Positions 58,810 to 64,000 of a stretch of DNA of 64,000 nt are shown here, piece by piece. Origin of the DNA: Nocardioides dongkuii. Its GTDB lineage: Bacteria > Actinomycetota > Actinomycetes > Propionibacteriales > Nocardioidaceae. Below the pieces are notes generated by a model that searched no databases, was not told where the DNA came from, and worked only from the letters and a program-made list of their open reading frames with translations. The translations under genes were made by a program, and so were the position numbers. The stretch is from positions 1,984,001-2,048,000 of the forward strand of contig NZ_CP059903.1 of NCBI RefSeq assembly GCF_014127485.1, in the 5' to 3' direction. Position 1 is the first letter of the stretch. Every line of letters begins with the position of its first letter.

Positions 58810-60497
58810 CGGTCCTCCTCGCGGAGCACCGAGGAGAGGTACGGCTCGCGGTCGTGCAGGTCGTCGGCGGCCCGGTCGCTGTAGTCGTAGAGCGGTCCCG
58901 CGACCACGGTGAGGAGCACGCTCAGCGTGACCAGGGCGGCGGCGGGCACCAGCATGCCGACCGGCGAGTCCCGGCTGTCCTCGCCGTCCTGGATGAGGGT
59001 GTAGAAGTCCCGGTCGGGCAGGTCGTCGTCGCCGAGCCGGCGGGCCTCCTCGATGTCCTGCTTGGACACGACCCCGGTGGCGGTGTGCACGTGGCCGCGG
59101 TGCTCGTGCACGATGCCGGTGTCGTGGCCGGGCACGGGCTCGCCGCCCCCACCGATGGCCTCCAGTGCCTCGTGGGCCTCCCGCGGCGTGCGCCAGAAGG
59201 CCACCGCCCACGTCTTCGCCACGGCGTACAGGGTCAGGAGGCTGGTGAGCGCACCGGCGCCGACCAGCGTCCAGGGCAACCAGCCGCCGTCCTGCTGGGC
59301 CGCCTGGAACAGCCCGACCTTGCCGATGAACCCGGAGAACGGCGGGATCCCGGCGAGGTTCATCGCCGGCACGAAGAAGAGCACCGCCAGCAACGGCGCG
59401 ATCCGGGCGAGGCCGCCGATCCGCATCAGCGCGGTGCTCCCGGCCCGGCGCTCGACCAGCCCGAGCACCAGGAACAGCGCGGTCTGGATGGTGATGTGGT
59501 GGACGACGTAGAACGTCGTGCCCGCGGTGCCTGCGCGGCTGGCGAGCGCGACGCCCAGCATCAGGTAGCCGATGTGGCTGACGAGCGTGAACGACAGCAT
59601 GCGCTTGATGTCGGACTGGGCGACCGCGCCGAGGATCCCGACCAGCAGGGTGAGCAGCGCGGCCCACAGCAAGAGATCGGTCAGCGGGCTGTGCGGGAAC
59701 ATCAGCGTCTGCATCCGCAGGATCGCGTAGATGCCGACCTTGGTGAGCAGGCCGGCGAAGACCGCGGTGACCGGTGCCGGTGCCGTCGGGTAGCTGTCGG
59801 GGAGCCAGAAGGACAGCGGGAAGACCGCCGCCTTGATGGCGAACGTCGTGAGCAGCAGCAGCTGGATCATCAGCGACACGTGGTCGGGCAGCTCGGCGAG
59901 CCGCACGGCGAGGTGCGCCAGCGTCAGCGTGCCGGTGGCGGCGTACGTCACCGCCAGGCTGATGAGGAACAGCGTCGAGGACAGCAGGTTGACCAGCACG
60001 TAGATGGTGCCGGCCCGGATCCGGGTGGCCGTCCCGCCGAGGGTCAGCAGCACGTAGCTCGCGAACAGCAGCATCTCGAAGCTGACGAAGAGGTTGAACA
60101 GGTCGCCGGCGAGGAAGGCGTTCGCGACGCCGGCGACCAGGACGAGGAACGTCGGGTGGTAGACCGAGATCGGCGCGCCCTCCTCGTCCTCGGTCATGCC
60201 CTGGCCGACCGAGTAGGCCAGGACCGCCAGCGTCACCAGCCCGCTCACGAGCAGCATCAGCGCCGCCAGTCGGTCGGCGACCAGCACGATGCCGAGCGTC
60301 TCGGGCCACCCGCCGATCCAGACCGTCTGCGGACCGTGGCGGTCCGCCTCGACGAGGAGCAGGGCGGCGATGCCGACCACCCCGGCGAGCACGCCCAGGC
60401 TGAGCCAGCGCTGGATCCGGGGGTGGTGCAGGAGAGCCAGCGACGCCCCGGCGCCCAGGATCGGCAGCAGGACGGGGAGCGGGACCAGGCTGTTCAC
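58806..60497 (-). CDS. mrpD: Na+/H+ antiporter subunit D
   Basis: The 563-residue product is a NuoM/NuoN-like proton-channel subunit with about 14 helices: LLLTTFAIKAAVFPLSFWLP (Lys within the channel helix), SYPTAPAPVTAVFAGLLTKV, GAVAQSDIKRMLSFTLVSHI and NLAGIPPFSGFIGKVGLFQA. A ~60-residue charged insert near the C-terminus (GGGGEPVPGHDTGIVHEHRG, KQDIEEARRLGDDDLPDRDF) is longer than usual for MrpD. It overlaps mrpC and mrpE by 4 bp each. Confidence 0.95.
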   Translation of the reverse strand: MNSLVPLPVLLPILGAGASLALLHHPRIQRWLSLGVLAGVVGIAALLLVEADRHGPQTVWIGGWPETLGIVLVADRLAALMLLVSGLVTLAVLAYSVGQGMTEDEEGAPISVYHPTFLVLVAGVANAFLAGDLFNLFVSFEMLLFASYVLLTLGGTATRIRAGTIYVLVNLLSSTLFLISLAVTYAATGTLTLAHLAVRLAELPDHVSLMIQLLLLTTFAIKAAVFPLSFWLPDSYPTAPAPVTAVFAGLLTKVGIYAILRMQTLMFPHSPLTDLLLWAALLTLLVGILGAVAQSDIKRMLSFTLVSHIGYLMLGVALASRAGTAGTTFYVVHHITIQTALFLVLGLVERRAGSTALMRIGGLARIAPLLAVLFFVPAMNLAGIPPFSGFIGKVGLFQAAQQDGGWLPWTLVGAGALTSLLTLYAVAKTWAVAFWRTPREAHEALEAIGGGGEPVPGHDTGIVHEHRGHVHTATGVVSKQDIEEARRLGDDDLPDRDFYTLIQDGEDSRDSPVGMLVPAAALVTLSVLLTVVAGPLYDYSDRAADDLHDREPYLSSVLREEDR

Positions 60498-60988
60498 CTG
60501 GACCTCCTGATCTCGGCGGCGTCGGCCGCGAGCGGGTCGTCCCCGGGGTCCTGGCCCGGGTCGCCGCTGGAGTCGTCGCCGGGGTAGTCCGAGGTGGTGG
60601 CGTCGTACGCCTCGGAGGTGACGTCGATGCCGGCCAGCCGGCGGACCGTGGCGTCCTCGACGTCGTCCTGGACGTCGTCGTGGCCGTTGAGCTGCCAGCT
60701 CCGGTAGGCCATCGCCAGCACGAACGCCGTGGTGGCCAGCGTGATGACGATGGCGGTCAGCACCATCGCCTGCGGGAGCGGGTCGGAGAGACCGCCGGTG
60801 TCCTCGCCCTTCACGACGATCGGCGCCCGGCCGGCCGGACCACCGGCCACGAGGAAGGCCAGGCTCACCCCGTTGCCGATCAACACCAGGCCCACCAGCA
60901 CCCGGGAGAGGCTGCGCTCGAGCAGCAGGTAGACCCCGCAGCCGAGCAGCGCTGCCGAGGTCAGCACCAAGGTGAGGTTGACGGTCAT
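60494..60988 (-). CDS. mrpC: Na+/H+ antiporter subunit C
   Basis: The 164-residue product is a NuoK-like three-helix subunit: LTSAALLGCGVYLLLERSLS, LVGLVLIGNGVSLAFLVAGG and SDPLPQAMVLTAIVITLATT with the channel glutamate/asparagine context. A C-terminal ~55-residue extension rich in D (HDDVQDDVEDATVRR, YPGDDSSGDPGQDPGDD) is acidic and probably disordered, longer than in most MrpC. ATG 60988 overlaps mrpA by 4 bp. Confidence 0.93.
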   Translation of the reverse strand: MTVNLTLVLTSAALLGCGVYLLLERSLSRVLVGLVLIGNGVSLAFLVAGGPAGRAPIVVKGEDTGGLSDPLPQAMVLTAIVITLATTAFVLAMAYRSWQLNGHDDVQDDVEDATVRRLAGIDVTSEAYDATTSDYPGDDSSGDPGQDPGDDPLAADAAEIRRSR

Positions 60989-63861
60989 GCGGCCTCCGCC
61001 TCCGCCCGTCGCCGGGATCGCTGGATGTCGCGGTCGATGTGCGCGCCCAGGGCGCGCAGCAGGTCGAGCACCAGGCCGACGACGACGAGGTAGACGCCGA
61101 CGTCGAAGAGGACCGACGTGACCAGGTGCAGCTCGCCCAGGAACCACAGGGGTACGTCGAGCACCGCGGACTGCAGCACCTCGCCGCCGAACGCCATCGG
61201 GAACACCGCGGCCAGGGCCGCGATCGCCAGCCCCGAGCCGATCAGGCGACCGGCGTCCACCGGCGCCGCCTCGTCCAGCTCGTAGCGACCGCCGGCGAGG
61301 TAGCGCACGACCAGCGCGAGCCCGGTGGTCATGCCGGCGGCGAAGCCGCCCCCGGGCGCGTTGTGGCCGGCGAGCAGGAGGTAGAGGGAGATGACGACGA
61401 GGGTGTGGAAGACCAGCCGCACCATGACCTCGAAGATGATCGAGCGCTTGTCCGGGGGCAGCGTGCGCGACCCGGGCAGCCAGGCCCGACGGCCGGGCCG
61501 GGTCGCGATCTTCTTGACGCCGGCGGGGTAGGGGATGTCGTGCACGCGCCGGATCTCGGCACCGCGCGCGTTGACGAAGATGAGGCTCGCGACGCCGGTG
61601 GCCGCGGCCACGAGCACCGCGATCTCACCCAGCGTGTCCCACGCGCGGGTGTCGACGAGGATGACGTTGACGATGTTGCCGCCCCCGCCGTACTCGACCG
61701 CCTCCTCGGGCAGCGCAGCGGAGACCGGCTCCGCGGTGCGGGCGGTGCTGGCCGCGAGGAGGAAGCCGGCGGTGACGACGGCGACCGCCCCGCCGAGGGC
61801 GGCGCGGAAGTAGCGCTGCCGGCTCAGCGGCCGGTCGGTGAAGTACTCCGGCAGTCGGCGCAGCGCGAGCACGAAGACGACCACGGTCAGGGTCTCGACC
61901 AGCGCCTGGGTCAGCGCGAGGTCCGGAGCGCCGTGGAGGACGAAGAGGAACGCGGTGCCGTAGCCGGTGACGCCGACGAGCAGGACCGCCCGGATCCGAC
62001 GGCGGCTGCGGGCGGCCATCACCGCGGCGGCGACGATCACGACGCCGACCGCCGCCTGGGCGGGCGTGTCCCACGCCCGGATCCGGAGGTCGCCGAGACC
62101 ATCGAGGAGGGTCGAGCCGGGCAGCACCACCACCACGAGCAGGATGATCGCGAGGTACGCCGCGGCGGAGCCGCGCTGCACGACACCGGTGACCTCGACC
62201 GCGCCCCGGTCCAGCATCCGCATGCTCGCCCGGTAGCCCCGCTCCAGGCTCCAGTCGTGGGCCAGCCGGGCCTGGAACCGCGCGACGGGCTCGCGCGCCA
62301 CGAAGAGCAGGGCGCCGGCGGCGATGGTCAGGGCGGTGAGCAGCAGCGGGAGACCGGCGCCGTGCCAGAGGGTCAGCTCCGGCTCGTGCGCACCGGCCGG
62401 CAGGGTGTCGGTCTGGCCCGCGAGCAGCGAGGTGAGCGGCGCGCCGAGCAGGCCGAGGACCAGCGACAGGGCGGCCAGGACGACCGGCGCCGCGACGAAC
62501 CCCGGCGGCGGGGCATGGAGCGTCGGGGGCGCCTGGAGCTCTCGGTTCCCGAAGGCGCCCCAGACGAACCGGGCGGAGTACGCCACGGTCAGGACGGAGC
62601 CGAGGACCACCCCCGCGAGCAGCGCCCACCCGCCGAGGCCGGCAAGGCCGGTGCCGTCCCCCTCGCGGGCGACGTCGAGCAGCGCGACGAGCACGCTCTC
62701 CTTCGCGACGTACCCCAGCAGCGGGGGCAGCCCGGCCATCGAGGCCGCCGCCAGCGTCGCCGCCACGGCGAGCACGGGCATCCGGCGGCCCAGTCCGGTC
62801 AGCTTGCGCAGGTCGCGGGTGCCGGTGCTGTGGTCGATCACACCGACGGTGAGGAACAGCGTCGCCTTGAAGAGCGCGTGGGCGAGCAGCATGCCGAGGC
62901 CCGCGAGCGTCGCGCTGCGCGTGCCGACGCCGAGCACCAGGACGAGGAACCCCAGCTGGCTCACGGTGCCGTACGCGAGGAGCAGCTTGAGGTCGTGCTG
63001 GCGCAGGGCACGGACGCCGCCGAGCACCATCGTCGCGACGCCGAGAGTGAGCAGCACCGCCCGCCACCCCGCGACGCCGGCGAAGGCCGGGGCCAGCAGG
63101 GCGACGAGGTAGACGCCCGCCTTCACCATCGAGGCGGCGTGCAGGTAGGCGCTGACCGGAGTGGGGGCGGCCATGGCGGCCGGCAGCCAGAAGTGGAACG
63201 GGAGCAGCGCGGACTTGCTGACCGCGCCGACGAGCAGGAGGTGCACGCCGATGGTCACCGCCGTGCCGGCCGGGGGGTCGGCGAGGATCTCGGAGATCCG
63301 GAACGTCCCGGCGGCCCGGCCGACGAGCAGCGCGCCGACGAGGAGCACCAGGCCGCCGAAGGTGGTGACCACCAGCGCCTGGATGGCCGCGCGCCGGCTG
63401 GTGCGGCGGTCGGGGTCGTGGCCGATGAGGAGGAAGGAGAAGACCGTGGTCAGCTCCCAGAAGACGTAGAGCACGAGGAGGTCGTCGGCCAGGACGAGAC
63501 CGAGCATCGCGCCGATGAACGCGACCAGCACGCCCGCGAACCGGGGGACCCCCATGTCGGAGTCGTCGAAGTACCAGGCGCAGTACGCCAGCACGAGGGC
63601 GCCGATGCCGAGGACGATGAGCGCCAGCACCCATTGCAGGGTGCCCATCGCGAAGGCGAGCTCCATGCCGATGCTGCCCACCCAGGGGTGGACCTCGACC
63701 ACCGTGCCGCCGTCCGTGACGGACGGCCCCTGGGCGGCGACCCAGGCAGTGCCCAGCAGCGGGACGAGCGCGATGAGCAGGAAGGCCCGACGGCCGACGT
63801 GAAGCACCACCCAGGGGGAGAGTGCTCCCGCCGCGAGGACAGCGGCGATGAGCACGAGCAC
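60985..63861 (-). CDS. mrpA: Na+/H+ antiporter subunit A fused to subunit B
   Basis: 958 residues from GTG 63861, preceded by gggaggg. The first ~620 residues are the NuoL-like channel (LADDLLVLYVFWELTTVFSF, VSKSALLPFHFWLPAAMAAP, TPVSAYLHAASMVKAGVYLV, RQHDLKLLLAYGTVSQLGFL). A MrpA-specific region follows (LFVLHGAPDLALTQALVETL), then a C-terminal MnhB domain (~810-950) with RLVFHTLVVISLYLLLAGHN and APGGGFAAGMTTGLAL. No separate mrpB gene exists in the operon, so the fusion supplies it. This is the first gene of mrpAB-C-D-E-F-G. Confidence 0.95.
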   Translation of the reverse strand: MLVLIAAVLAAGALSPWVVLHVGRRAFLLIALVPLLGTAWVAAQGPSVTDGGTVVEVHPWVGSIGMELAFAMGTLQWVLALIVLGIGALVLAYCAWYFDDSDMGVPRFAGVLVAFIGAMLGLVLADDLLVLYVFWELTTVFSFLLIGHDPDRRTSRRAAIQALVVTTFGGLVLLVGALLVGRAAGTFRISEILADPPAGTAVTIGVHLLLVGAVSKSALLPFHFWLPAAMAAPTPVSAYLHAASMVKAGVYLVALLAPAFAGVAGWRAVLLTLGVATMVLGGVRALRQHDLKLLLAYGTVSQLGFLVLVLGVGTRSATLAGLGMLLAHALFKATLFLTVGVIDHSTGTRDLRKLTGLGRRMPVLAVAATLAAASMAGLPPLLGYVAKESVLVALLDVAREGDGTGLAGLGGWALLAGVVLGSVLTVAYSARFVWGAFGNRELQAPPTLHAPPPGFVAAPVVLAALSLVLGLLGAPLTSLLAGQTDTLPAGAHEPELTLWHGAGLPLLLTALTIAAGALLFVAREPVARFQARLAHDWSLERGYRASMRMLDRGAVEVTGVVQRGSAAAYLAIILLVVVVLPGSTLLDGLGDLRIRAWDTPAQAAVGVVIVAAAVMAARSRRRIRAVLLVGVTGYGTAFLFVLHGAPDLALTQALVETLTVVVFVLALRRLPEYFTDRPLSRQRYFRAALGGAVAVVTAGFLLAASTARTAEPVSAALPEEAVEYGGGGNIVNVILVDTRAWDTLGEIAVLVAAATGVASLIFVNARGAEIRRVHDIPYPAGVKKIATRPGRRAWLPGSRTLPPDKRSIIFEVMVRLVFHTLVVISLYLLLAGHNAPGGGFAAGMTTGLALVVRYLAGGRYELDEAAPVDAGRLIGSGLAIAALAAVFPMAFGGEVLQSAVLDVPLWFLGELHLVTSVLFDVGVYLVVVGLVLDLLRALGAHIDRDIQRSRRRAEAEAA

Positions 63862-64000
63862 TGGTGGGGTCCCTCCCGGGGTCGATGACGAGCCGTGACA
63901 AATCTACCGGGATGCCGGGGCCGGAACGGTCCGCGGGACCGAAGATGGGTGGTGGCACCCATGCCGTCGAGGGCGGTCCGCACGTTGACTGGAGCCATGG
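63862..64000. other. Upstream region of the Mrp operon
   Basis: These 139 bp lie before mrpA and should hold its promoter. The ribosome-binding site gggaggg (minus strand) is clear. An ATG at 63997 on the plus strand has ggag only 2 nt before it, too close for a convincing start. No other gene is visible before the window ends. Confidence 0.4.

Noticed and set aside
61039-63888. 949-codon plus-strand frame over mrpA
   Set aside because: Composition dominated by G, E, R, Q, D and H; shadow of the membrane protein on the other strand.
63997-64000. Start of a plus-strand gene at the window end
   Set aside because: ATG with ggag only 2 nt upstream and no coding sequence visible.

Overview
The window reads as high-GC actinobacterial chromosome, most likely from the Propionibacteriales (Nocardioides-like). 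This rests on very GC-rich codon use, frequent GTG starts, many 4-bp ATGA/GTGA gene overlaps, and gene order. The block from the HAD hydrolase and tlyA through nadK, recN, steA, steB, pyrG, NUDIX, xerD, parA, scpA, scpB, rluB, cmk to der follows the order of Mycobacterium tuberculosis Rv1692-Rv1713. The genus call is an inference from general similarity.

Layout. 1-2552: the 3' part of a 23S rRNA, a spacer, a 5S rRNA and a strong terminator, so the window opens inside the end of an rRNA operon. 2600-3700: a small membrane protein, a broken tetR fragment and a F420-type nitroreductase that run into each other. 3825-13976: ssb-like and DUF1015 genes, then the conserved genome-maintenance and envelope operon up to CTP synthase. 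13977-17671: an accessory stretch of orphan genes and one gene remnant, inserted where M. tuberculosis has pyrG next to NUDIX. 17695-25897: pepN, NUDIX, alanine dehydrogenase, xerD, a DUF3516-type helicase and a small GNAT. 26168-29874: the chromosome segregation block parA, an RHH-like gene, scpA, scpB, then rluB. 29894-35402: AraC and VOC genes, then aroH, tyrA, cmk, plsC-like and der. 35493: tRNA-Pro(GGG).

35614-49055 is a second accessory region. It has a sulfotransferase-like gene, a DUF6338 membrane protein paired with a tiny acidic protein, a DUF6225-type protein, an ~830-bp stretch with no gene, and a three-gene secreted cluster. That cluster holds two small paralogous DLYPG proteins followed by a 2595-residue modular extracellular protein (N,N-dimethylformamidase-beta-like domain, three DUF4082 and four SbsA-type Ig modules, a deacetylase-like region and a concanavalin-like tail). 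49259-57224 carries transporters (TSUP, YhiM-like, GadC-like APC, EamA), a lipoprotein, a luxR remnant, a canonical bile salt hydrolase and a MocR-type regulator divergent from the EamA gene. 57167-63861 is a minus-strand Mrp Na+/H+ antiporter operon with fused mrpAB, then C, D, E, F and G.

Best candidates for something undescribed: the DLYPG/giant-protein cluster; the bile salt hydrolase in what looks like a soil-type actinobacterium; the DUF6338 plus acidic microprotein pair; and the MocR/EamA pair whose start codons overlap. No CRISPR array, intact insertion sequence or phage was seen. All calls come from reading the sequence and recalling families; no database search was run.
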